Shown in pieces: positions 9,302 to 18,553 of a DNA stretch of 64,000 bases. Under the pieces are notes generated by a model, which did no database searches, was not told the origin of the DNA, and worked only from the letters and a program-made list of their open reading frames with translations. The stretch lies in NCBI GenBank assembly GCA_937901745.1, contig CALGSZ010000156.1:1-64000 (forward strand), given 5' to 3'. Positions within the stretch are counted from its first letter, which is position 1. Each line of letters starts with the position of its first letter. This DNA is from an uncultured Chloroflexota bacterium. Its GTDB lineage: Bacteria > Chloroflexota > Chloroflexia > Thermomicrobiales > UBA6265. Position numbers and translations under genes: made by a program.

Positions 9302-10582
9302 TCAGAGTCGTTCCACCGCTCGGCGAAAGACCGTGAGGAACTCCCGAATTTGCTCCTCGGTCACGATCAGCGGCGGAATGATTCGGATCGCCTGGTCCCA
9401 AGTGCCGCAGGTGATAAGCAGAACGTGCTCTTCCAGGCAATGAGCGACGACGCGCCGCACCGCTTCCGGATTCGGTGCGCCGTCCTCGTTCACGAACTCG
9501 ACCGCGACCATCAAGCCGAGGCCGCGCACGTCGCCGACCACCGGGTTATCCGCCTGAATCTCCTTCAGACCCGCCATCAGGATCTGGCCCATCCGGGCGG
9601 CGTTCTCCGGTAGACGCTCCTCGCGCATGACTTGGAGCGTCGCCACGGCGGCAGCGGTGCCGACCGCGTTCCCGCCGTAGGTCGTGCCATGCGCGCCTGG
9701 CTCCCAGCGGTCCATCAGCGCCCGATCGGAGACGACCGCGGCGACCGGCATGCCTGAGGCGATACCCTTAGCGACCGTGACGATGTCTGGGACGACGTCA
9801 TAGTGCTCGAAGCACCACATCTTCCCCGTCCGGCCCATGCCCGTCTGGATCTCGTCCATGATGAGCAAGATGCCGTGGCGGTCACACAACTCCCGCACCA
9901 TCTGGACCCAATGCTTCGACGGGAAGAGATAGCCGCCCTCTCCAAGCGCCGACTCCATCAGGATGGCAGCAACGTCGTCGGGCATCACCATCGTCTCGAA
10001 GAGTCGCTCAAGCTCCGCGAAGTACCGGAGATCCGCCTCTTCGGGGGACCCGCCGTACGGGTTGCGGAAGTAGTAGGGATAGGGAGCGAAGTAAACGCTC
10101 GGCAGCAATGGCTCGTAGTGGCCGCGGATCTTCGCCCGCGACGACGTGACCGAGATCGCCCCATATGTCCGGCCGTGGAACGCGCCGCGAAACGCGATGA
10201 TTGCCGGGCGCCGGGTAGCGGACTTAGCGAGCTTGATCGCTCCCTCGACGGCTTCGGCGCCGCTATTCGTCCAGAAGACTTGGTTCAACTTGGGCGGCAG
10301 CGTCGCGGTCAGCTCGACCGCCGCGCGCATCATCGGCTCGTGCGCGAAGATGTTCTGCTGCGCGTGGATGATCCGCGCAGCCTGCTCTTGAATGGCCTGG
10401 ACGACACGAGGATGGCAATGCCCGGTGTTGACGACCGCGATTCCGGAGGTGAAATCCATGTACCGGGTGCCTTCACGGTCCCAGACATAGACCCCCTCGC
10501 CGCGGTCCACGACCACTGGCGAGTAGCGTGGCAGGACGCGTGGAATCAACTGCCCTGGATCGAGTGCCACCTGCTGGGCCAA
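9302..10582 (-). CDS. Class III PLP aminotransferase (4-aminobutyrate/acetylornithine type)
   Basis: Fold-type I aminotransferase of 426 aa. The family signatures are the N-terminal MDFTSGIAVVNTGHCHP, NSGAEAVEGAIKLAK, FRGAFHGRTYGA, the cofactor aspartate segment LLIMDEIQTGMGRTG, the PLP lysine in VAKGIASGMP (near residue 268) and GTTYGGN. The start is TTG 10582, supported by GGAG 8 nt upstream and by no in-frame ATG. The sequence resembles GabT-like enzymes most, but substrate cannot be assigned. It is convergent with the glycosyltransferase gene, 15 bp apart. Confidence 0.9.
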   Translation of the reverse strand: MAQQVALDPGQLIPRVLPRYSPVVVDRGEGVYVWDREGTRYMDFTSGIAVVNTGHCHPRVVQAIQEQAARIIHAQQNIFAHEPMMRAAVELTATLPPKLNQVFWTNSGAEAVEGAIKLAKSATRRPAIIAFRGAFHGRTYGAISVTSSRAKIRGHYEPLLPSVYFAPYPYYFRNPYGGSPEEADLRYFAELERLFETMVMPDDVAAILMESALGEGGYLFPSKHWVQMVRELCDRHGILLIMDEIQTGMGRTGKMWCFEHYDVVPDIVTVAKGIASGMPVAAVVSDRALMDRWEPGAHGTTYGGNAVGTAAAVATLQVMREERLPENAARMGQILMAGLKEIQADNPVVGDVRGLGLMVAVEFVNEDGAPNPEAVRRVVAHCLEEHVLLITCGTWDQAIRIIPPLIVTEEQIREFLTVFRRAVERL

Positions 10583-10661
10583 CGTGCCATCTCCTCTATG
10601 TCGTGCTGACGGGCAGGCGCAAGCCGACCGCTCCCACCATTACGTGGCGAGCGCGGAGCCC

Positions 10662-11009
10662 CTACTGCGCCGCCTTCTTCTCTCGCTCGCGGAGCTGCCG
10701 GTAGTACTTCTTCGGCTTCGGGATTGGGCGCGCTTCCTCGGCTGCGCGCCGCTCCCGGGCTGCCGCGGCTGCCGCGTCGAGCTGCTCTTCCAGCAATGCG
10801 AGGTCGTTATAGATGCGCGTGTCGGAGTTCGCCTCTGGACGACGCATCAGCATCCGCGTTAGGTGCAGCAGTGACGGCGCCGAGGCTTGCTGGGCCGCCG
10901 GCAATGACGCGCGGCGGATGATTTCGTCGACCAACTTGAGGGTTGCTGGATGGGCGTCGTTCTCGACGAGACGGTCGCGGATGATCTGGAGACCGTCAAC
11001 GACATTCAT
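10662..11009 (-). CDS. Small conserved-looking protein of unknown function
   Basis: 115 aa, not recognised. The N-terminal half is predicted helical with hydrophobic heptad-like spacing (VDGLQIIRDRLVEN). The C-terminal third is alanine/arginine-rich and charged (RERRAAEEARPIPKPKKYY, ending REREKKAAQ), suggesting a coiled coil or nucleic-acid contact. Codon use matches its neighbours. It lies upstream of the aminotransferase on the same strand (79-bp gap) and diverges from the thiamine operon. Confidence 0.6.
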   Translation of the reverse strand: MNVVDGLQIIRDRLVENDAHPATLKLVDEIIRRASLPAAQQASAPSLLHLTRMLMRRPEANSDTRIYNDLALLEEQLDAAAAAARERRAAEEARPIPKPKKYYRQLREREKKAAQ

Positions 11010-11114
11010 AAGACTCGTCCTCCGCGTTCCGCGAACCCGCGCAGGACCGCGAGAAACGCATCACCGCGAGTATATCGCACCGAGGTTACCCCACTTCCGA
11101 CCCCCGGCGCATGG

Positions 11115-11120
11115 TAGAAT
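11115..11120 (+). promoter_or_regulatory. -10 element of the thiamine operon
   Basis: TAGAAT, preceded by ATGG, lies 10 nt before the TPP aptamer, so transcription should start near 11127 at the very base of the riboswitch. The -35 (near 11093-11098) is poor. Confidence 0.5.
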
Positions 11121-11130
11121 GTTTCTGACG

Positions 11131-11223
11131 GTTGCCAGGGGTGCGCGTCGCGCTGAGAGTGCGGCCAAAGGGTCGCCAACCCTCCGAACCTGATCCGGGT
11201 CATACCGGCGAAGGGACGGCAAC
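11131..11223 (+). ncRNA. TPP (THI-box) riboswitch
   Basis: The closing helix P1 is GTTGCC (11131-11136) with GGCAAC (11218-11223). Inside are the conserved AGGGGTGC, CTGAGA (pyrimidine-sensor arm) and the pyrophosphate-sensor segment GAACCTGATCCGGGT followed by CATACCGGCGAAGGGA. All universally conserved THI-box blocks are present in order. Binding of thiamine pyrophosphate should repress the thiD-thiG-thiE/tenI-thiS operon through the terminator immediately downstream. Confidence 0.96.
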
Positions 11224-11248
11224 TCCCCACCAGAGGAGTCTCGCACAG

Positions 11249-11283
11249 CGCCGACGGTCCCGCCGTCGGCGTTCGTCATTCCT
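11249..11283 (+). terminator. Expression-platform terminator of the TPP riboswitch
   Basis: A perfect 9-bp stem CGCCGACGG (11249-11257) / CGCCGTCGG complement CCGTCGGCG (11263-11271) with a 5-nt loop is followed by TTCGTCATTCCT. It lies between the aptamer and thiD, where a transcription-terminating expression platform is expected. Confidence 0.75.
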
Positions 11284-11284
11284 A

Positions 11285-12139
11285 ATGAGGCTGCCTGTGA
11301 CGACTCCCACGCTCGAACCGATCCCGAAGGCGATGACCATTGCCGGGTCCGACTCTGGAGCCGGTGCGGGTATTCAGGCTGATCTGAAAACATTCGCGGC
11401 GCTGGGTGTTTACGGCACGTCGGCGTTGACCGCGGTGACGGCACAGAACACGAAAGGCGTATACGCCATCGCCGAAGTTCCAGAAGAGGTCGTCGCGGCG
11501 CAGATCGACGCGGTGCTGGAGGACATCGGCGCGGATGCGGTCAAGACAGGAATGCTCTCTAGCGCTTCGATCATCGAAACCGTCGTTGACCGGCTACAGG
11601 CCTGGGGCGTCACGAACCTGGTCGTTGACCCCGTGATGGTCGCCAAGAGCGGGGACCGCCTGCTGCAGGAGAGCGCCGTGGAGGCGCTTCGCACCCGGCT
11701 CCTGCCGCTGGCCCTGATCGTAACGCCGAACATCCCGGAGGCGGAGGTTCTCTCCGGTCGAACGATCAAATCTGGCGCGGATGCCCGCGAGGCCGCGGCG
11801 GCGATCCATCAACAGGGCGCGCGCTACGTCGTCATAAAGGGCGGTCATCGCCCCGGCCCGCCGGTAGACCTCATCTTCGACGGGTTGACGTACGTCGAGT
11901 TTGGCGGCGACCGGATCGAGACTCAGAACACGCACGGCACGGGTTGCACCTTCGCGGCCGCCATCGCGGCGTACCTAGCGCACGGCATGCCGCCGATTCA
12001 GGCAATTTCGGCAGCGAAGGCCTACCTCACCGAGGCGATGCGCACCAGCTACGCCATCGGAGGTGGCCACTCGCCGGTCAATCACTTTCACAACGTCCGG
12101 ATCATTGATCCACCCGTCGCTGCCCGGAAGGAGGGCTAG
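11285..12139 (+). CDS. thiD: Hydroxymethylpyrimidine / phosphomethylpyrimidine kinase ThiD
   Basis: Ribokinase-fold kinase phosphorylating HMP and HMP-P for thiamine synthesis, about 284 aa. It opens with the ThiD signature AMTIAGSDSGAGAGIQADLK, followed by GVYGTSALTAVTAQNT and VVDPVMVAKSGDRLL, and ends with the anion-hole/catalytic segment NTHGTGCTFAAAIAA. ATG 11285 was chosen; GTG 11297 and ATG 11333 are alternatives. The reading frame extends back to 11132, but that stretch is the riboswitch and terminator, not coding. The stop is immediately adjacent to the thiG start, with GGAGGG for thiG inside the thiD end. Confidence 0.94.
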   Translation: MRLPVTTPTLEPIPKAMTIAGSDSGAGAGIQADLKTFAALGVYGTSALTAVTAQNTKGVYAIAEVPEEVVAAQIDAVLEDIGADAVKTGMLSSASIIETVVDRLQAWGVTNLVVDPVMVAKSGDRLLQESAVEALRTRLLPLALIVTPNIPEAEVLSGRTIKSGADAREAAAAIHQQGARYVVIKGGHRPGPPVDLIFDGLTYVEFGGDRIETQNTHGTGCTFAAAIAAYLAHGMPPIQAISAAKAYLTEAMRTSYAIGGGHSPVNHFHNVRIIDPPVAARKEG

Positions 12140-12931
12140 ATGGCTACTCGCGAAGATCGCCCGTTGACGATTGCCGGCAAGACCTTTACCAGCCGGCTGA
12201 TGCTCGGCACAGGCAAATACCGCTCCACGGAAGAGATGCTCGCGGCGTTCGAGGCGTCCGGCGCGGAGATCATCACCGTCGCGTTGCGGCGGATCGACTT
12301 CGATGACCCGAAGAGTCGCTCGGTGCTCGAGGCCGTTGACTGGACGCGCTACACGATTCTCCCCAACACGGCCGGATGCCGCACCGCCGAGGAGGCGATC
12401 CGCATCGCGCGGATGGCCCGCGCCATGGAGCTTTCGAACTGGATCAAGCTCGAGGTGATCCCGGATCCCAAATACCTCCTGCCCGATCCCATCGGCACCT
12501 ACGAGGCGGCGAAGATCCTCATTGACGAAGGATTCGTCGTCCTCCCCTACATCGGCGCGGATCCGGTTCTCGCCAAGCGGCTCGAGGAGCTTGGGACCGC
12601 GACGGTCATGCCACTTGGCTCGCCGATCGGCTCGGGCCAGGGGCTCATCAGCATCGACTCCATCCGGATCATCATCGAGCAGGCGAACGTCCCGGTCGTC
12701 GTCGATGCGGGCATCGGAGTTCCGTCGGATGCCGCGCAGGCGATGGAGGCAGGCGCCGACGCGGTACTCGTCAACACCGCGATTGCGCTCGCGGACAACC
12801 CGGCGCTTATGGCCGAGGCGATGGCCGAGGGTGTCCGCGCCGGGCGCAAGGCGTACCTGGCCGGCCGCATTCCGCGCAAGCCGTATGCATCGGCTAGCAG
12901 CCCCCTCGAGGGTGTCGTTGCCGCGCGATAG
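12140..12931 (+). CDS. thiG: Thiazole synthase ThiG
   Basis: Makes the thiazole phosphate ring from deoxyxylulose phosphate, dehydroglycine and ThiS thiocarboxylate; 263 aa, the usual size. TIM-barrel with the family N-terminus TSRLMLGTGKY, the Schiff-base lysine in NWIKLEVIPD (near residue 103), PLGSPIGSGQGL and the phosphate-binding VDAGIGVPSDA and GADAVLVNTAIA segments. It starts directly after thiD. The downstream thiE-tenI gene overlaps its 3' end by about 20 bp. Confidence 0.96.
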   Translation: MATREDRPLTIAGKTFTSRLMLGTGKYRSTEEMLAAFEASGAEIITVALRRIDFDDPKSRSVLEAVDWTRYTILPNTAGCRTAEEAIRIARMARAMELSNWIKLEVIPDPKYLLPDPIGTYEAAKILIDEGFVVLPYIGADPVLAKRLEELGTATVMPLGSPIGSGQGLISIDSIRIIIEQANVPVVVDAGIGVPSDAAQAMEAGADAVLVNTAIALADNPALMAEAMAEGVRAGRKAYLAGRIPRKPYASASSPLEGVVAAR

Positions 12932-14216
12932 CGTCCGCGAACGATCGGCACGGGAAGCGCTGGCGGAACGCCTTGCGCTCTACCTCATAGCCGACCCTGA
13001 TGTCGCGCTAAGCGACCTCGTGGCTACCGTCGAGGCAGCGATCTCTGGCGGCGCGACCGCCGTCCAGCTGCGCGCGAAGCGTCTGACCGACCGCGAGGCG
13101 CTGGCGTTGGCACGTGCGCTCAAGGAACGCTGCGACACCGCCGGCACGCTCTTTATCGTCAATGACCGGCTCGACCTTGCCCTCGCTGCCGGGGCGGACG
13201 GTGTCCACCTCGGTGTCGACGACCTCCCGATCGCGGATGCGCGGCGATTGGCCGGACCGAACTTCGTCATCGGCTATTCGCCTGAGACGGACGAGCAAAC
13301 GGCCGGTGCAAAGGCCGCGGGAGCCGATTATCTGGGCGTCGGCGCGGTCTTCGGCACGGCGTCGAAATCGGACGCTGGTCCGCCGATTGGGCTTGGGACG
13401 CTGCACCGGCGCGTAAACTTAGCCGGCATCCCGGTCATCGGTATCGGTGGAATCGGAGCGCGCGAGGCGGGACGCATCGTCTCCGTGGGCGCGGTCGGAG
13501 TCGCCGTCGCTGGAGCGATCCTGCGTGCTCCGAATCCGGAAGCCGCCGCCCGCGCGCTTCGGGACGCGGTCGAGCGCGCCAAGACAAGGCCCGCGAGCCG
13601 CCCACCCGTCCCGCGCCTGATGCTCGTAACGGATCGATCCCAGGCAAGGATCCCGCTCGTGGACCTGGTTCGGCGAAGCCTCGACGGCGGCGTCGATCTC
13701 GTCCAGATTCGGGAAAAAGTGGCCAGCAGCGAAGAGCGCGCGCGGATCATCGAAGAATTGCTCGCGGCGGACATTCCGCCGGAGGCGCTCGCGATCAATG
13801 AGGACGTGGAGGTCGCGCTCCGCTATGGCGTCGGGCTTCACTTGCCGGAAGCGGCTGTGTCACCCTCTTCCGCCCGCGACCTAGTCGGGCCGCATTCCCT
13901 GGTGGGCCGTTCCGTCCACTCTCCCGAGGCAGCCAAGTTGAGCAACGGCGCGGACTACCTCGTCGCGGGCCACGTCTTCCCGACAGCGAGCAAGCCGGAT
14001 CGCCCACCGCTCGGACTCTCGGGCCTCCGCGAGATCGTGACCGCATCACCGGTTCCCGTCTTGGCGATCGGTGGGATGACGGCTGAGCGAGCCGCGGAAG
14101 CAATCCGCGCTGGCGCGTGGGGCGTGGCAGTTATGTCAAACATCAACGCGGCGCCGGATCCGTGCCGAGCTGCGCAGGAGCTTCGAAATGCGATCGACGC
14201 AGCAATGAAGGGATAG
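12912..14216 (+). CDS. thiE: ThiE-TenI fusion: thiamine-phosphate synthase and thiazole tautomerase
   Basis: 434 aa with two tandem TMP-synthase-fold barrels. The first half (about residues 20-225) is a standard ThiE with VQLRAKRLTDREALALA, IVNDRLDLALAAGADGVHLG and GVGAVFGTASKSDAGPPIG; it joins HMP-PP to the thiazole. The second half (about 235-430) starts again with LMLVTDRSQ and VQIREK. It has GRSVHSPEAA, the His-containing DYLVAGHVFPTASKPD and LAIGGMTAERAAEAI, ending GVAVMSNINAAPDP. That pattern fits TenI, which aromatises the ThiG product, better than a second ThiE, because the ThiE NDR motif has become NED. The start is GTG 12912 (GAGG adjacent) or TTG 12918, both inside the thiG 3' end. 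It is translationally coupled in the thi operon. Confidence 0.9.
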   Translation: MSLPRDSVRERSAREALAERLALYLIADPDVALSDLVATVEAAISGGATAVQLRAKRLTDREALALARALKERCDTAGTLFIVNDRLDLALAAGADGVHLGVDDLPIADARRLAGPNFVIGYSPETDEQTAGAKAAGADYLGVGAVFGTASKSDAGPPIGLGTLHRRVNLAGIPVIGIGGIGAREAGRIVSVGAVGVAVAGAILRAPNPEAAARALRDAVERAKTRPASRPPVPRLMLVTDRSQARIPLVDLVRRSLDGGVDLVQIREKVASSEERARIIEELLAADIPPEALAINEDVEVALRYGVGLHLPEAAVSPSSARDLVGPHSLVGRSVHSPEAAKLSNGADYLVAGHVFPTASKPDRPPLGLSGLREIVTASPVPVLAIGGMTAERAAEAIRAGAWGVAVMSNINAAPDPCRAAQELRNAIDAAMKG

Positions 14217-14221
14217 GCATT

Positions 14222-14443
14222 ATGGATACGACTGAGACGACGCTGAAATTGACAATCAACGGCAAGCAAGTGGAGCTAGCGCCGGGGACGACGATCGCCG
14301 ACTTCCTCGCTAGCAAGGGCTACCACGAGCGTTTAGTCGTGGTGGAAATCAATGGGAAGATCGTGCCGCGCACGGAATACGGAACGACCACCCTCTCAGC
14401 CGGCGATGAGGTCGAGATCGTCCACTTCGTCGGCGGCGGCTGA
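14222..14443 (+). CDS. thiS: Sulfur carrier protein ThiS
   Basis: 73-aa ubiquitin-fold sulfur carrier ending in the required GlyGly (VHFVGGG), which is adenylated and thiocarboxylated to donate sulfur to ThiG. ING..VELAPGTTIADFL and VVVEINGKIVPR match the family. ATG 14222 lies 5 bp after the thiE-tenI stop. The last 48 bp overlap the 3' end of the opposing alkyltransferase gene. No thiF, thiO or thiC is in the window. Confidence 0.93.
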   Translation: MDTTETTLKLTINGKQVELAPGTTIADFLASKGYHERLVVVEINGKIVPRTEYGTTTLSAGDEVEIVHFVGGG

Positions 14444-14764
14444 TTCGTCGTCCCAGGGCAGCCAGCGACAGCGGGTGAGATCGACCCGATACTCCGCGAC
14501 GAACGGCACGCCCTCGGCGAGCAGCAGTTCCCTCATTACGTCTGGATGACCGAAGTGCCAGCCGCCGGAAAGCTCGCCGTAGCGATTGACGACCCGGTGG
14601 CATGGCAGGCCGTCCGGCGCCGCGTGCAGCGCCCAGCCGACCATCCGCGCTCCCCGCACTGAGCCAATCGCTCGCGCGATATCGCCGTAGGTCGTCACCC
14701 GGCCGTATGGAATCCGGGCGACGATCTCATAGACCCGATGAGCGAATCCCGCATCCGCGGCCAT
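14396..14764 (-). CDS. Short O6-alkylguanine-DNA methyltransferase (MGMT/Ogt domain only)
   Basis: 122 aa, corresponding to the C-terminal DNA-binding/active-site domain alone. The N-terminus FAHRVYEIVARIPYGRVTTY is the standard winged-helix start, the active site is GLPCHRVVNRYGELSGG, and LLLAEGVPF follows. The acceptor cysteine is present (PCHR), so it is not a classic tryptophan-type (PWHR) alkyltransferase-like protein. The fold lacks the N-terminal domain of Ada/Ogt. ATG 14764 was chosen; the frame is open to 14920 but would run through the secA promoter. The 3' end lies 48 bp antisense inside thiS. Confidence 0.88.
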   Translation of the reverse strand: MAADAGFAHRVYEIVARIPYGRVTTYGDIARAIGSVRGARMVGWALHAAPDGLPCHRVVNRYGELSGGWHFGHPDVMRELLLAEGVPFVAEYRVDLTRCRWLPWDDESAAADEVDDLDLIAG

Positions 14765-14881
14765 GCCCAGTCGTACCTTATCGCAGGGGCCCCTCGATCC
14801 CCTCGTTCGTTCGGCACGGAACGGCAGCTCGCCGCCGTAGAGCAAACCGGTCCAGGCGACAGTCGCGTATCTGGGAAAGGG

Positions 14882-14887
14882 TATACT
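14882..14887 (+). promoter_or_regulatory. -10 element upstream of secA
   Basis: TATACT preceded by GGG lies 69 nt upstream of the secA ATG. A GCGACA about 20 nt upstream is a possible but badly spaced -35. Confidence 0.45.
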
Positions 14888-14956
14888 TGCTTTGTTGCGT
14901 CGTTTCCACCGAGCGGGCAACGTCTTTCGACATCGCTCCGCCAGAGATTACCGCCG

Positions 14957-17644
<2,688 letters not shown>

Positions 17645-17660
17645 GACATACCAAGAGAAT

Positions 17661-17705
17661 GCCGCCGCGGACCGTCCGAGCGTGCCAGCTCGGCGGCGCG
17701 GCGGC
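17661..17705. terminator. Nested GC-rich hairpin between convergent genes
   Basis: The outer stem is GCCGCCGCG (17661-17669) with CGCGGCGGC (17697-17705). Nested inside is CCGAGC (17676-17681) with GCTCGG (17688-17693). It lies between the secA stop and the stop of the opposite-strand gene at 17740. The minus-strand exit reads ATTCTCTTGG. It is probably a shared terminator without a strong T-run. Confidence 0.5.
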
Positions 17706-17739
17706 AATGGCTCCTACTCGAAGATTCGACGCCGGACCG

Positions 17740-18342
17740 TTACGCGAACTCCTCGTCGTAGCCTTGGAAATCTCGGATTAGCTCTCTCGCCTCGGTGATG
17801 ATGCTGTTCGCAAGCCGCAGCACTTGCTGCCGCCGTTCCTCGTTGAGCATCGCGTAGAAGATGACCCCTGCGGCAGCTCCAGCCCAGAACAACGCGGCTC
17901 CTGCTCCCCTGCTGGCTTCGACCGCTTCTTCGGCCACGTCCTCCGCCATGTCAGCGACTTCTTCAACCCGCTCAGCCACCGCATGCGTCGCCTCGCGGGC
18001 CCGTCGCTCGGCCTTCTCCACCAGCCGGGATGCTGGCTCCGCGACCTCTTCCTGCGCCTCTTCCGCTGCTTCGGCGGCCATCTCCCGCGCCGCTTGCCAT
18101 AGCTCGAGCGCCGCGGACGCCGCGTTCACTGCGACCTCGCGCAAGCTCGGCACGACATCATCTTGGACCCGGTGCGTGAGGTGCGGCAGCCGTCCCTTGG
18201 CAGTTTTCAAGGCGGGCCGGGCGCCCTTCGCCCGCTCGACGCCACCGACAGCCCGCGTCGCCGCCTGCTCGATGATCGACTGCGCCAACGCTGCCATCTG
18301 CTCTCGCATCGCCTGTACTGTCTCACTCGGCCGCTCCGCCAT
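17740..18342 (-). CDS. Alanine-rich coiled-coil protein with C-terminal membrane segment (YtxH-like)
   Basis: 200 aa, function not recognised. The N-terminal two thirds is a long amphipathic Ala/Glu/Arg helix (AREMAAEAAEEAQEEVAEP; VAERVEEVADMAEDVAEE) of coiled-coil or phasin-like type. One hydrophobic segment, AALFWAGAAAGVIFYAML, lies near residues 155-172, with a short charged tail ending YDEEFA. This resembles YtxH-type general-stress membrane proteins only in layout. ATG 18342 has a strong AGGAGG at about 8 nt; the longer frame to 18489 has none. Confidence 0.7.
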   Translation of the reverse strand: MAERPSETVQAMREQMAALAQSIIEQAATRAVGGVERAKGARPALKTAKGRLPHLTHRVQDDVVPSLREVAVNAASAALELWQAAREMAAEAAEEAQEEVAEPASRLVEKAERRAREATHAVAERVEEVADMAEDVAEEAVEASRGAGAALFWAGAAAGVIFYAMLNEERRQQVLRLANSIITEARELIRDFQGYDEEFA

Positions 18343-18516
18343 CCTTGCCCCTCCTAACTCGGCCGGACTGCTATTGGCCTGCGCAAGAATGCCGGCCGCG
18401 AGCTCGGCCCGGTTCGCGCGAAGTGTGGGAATCGTAATGCAACCGCCGCGCCAGTGTGGGCGCACTCTTGCATAGCGTAACGTGACCAAATCGCTAGATC
18501 ACGAGACCGGGATGCA

Positions 18517-18546
18517 TTGCTCAGTGTCGAACCCACTCCGTATACT
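18517..18546 (+). promoter_or_regulatory. Sigma-70 promoter of mnmG giving a leaderless or near-leaderless mRNA
   Basis: TTGCTC (18517-18522), an 18-nt spacer and TATACT (18541-18546) are followed by the ATG at 18554. The predicted start point at about 18552-18553 leaves no space for a Shine-Dalgarno. Confidence 0.6.
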
Positions 18547-18553
18547 CCCGCCG

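Noticed and set aside
11132..11284. Extended N-terminus of ThiD from a TTG at 11132
   Set aside because: These bases form the TPP riboswitch and its terminator; translating them gives an Arg-rich stretch with no homology.
14738..14956. Extended N-terminus of SecA
   Set aside because: The stretch overlaps the opposing alkyltransferase and contains the TATACT promoter; SecA homology begins at ATG 14957.
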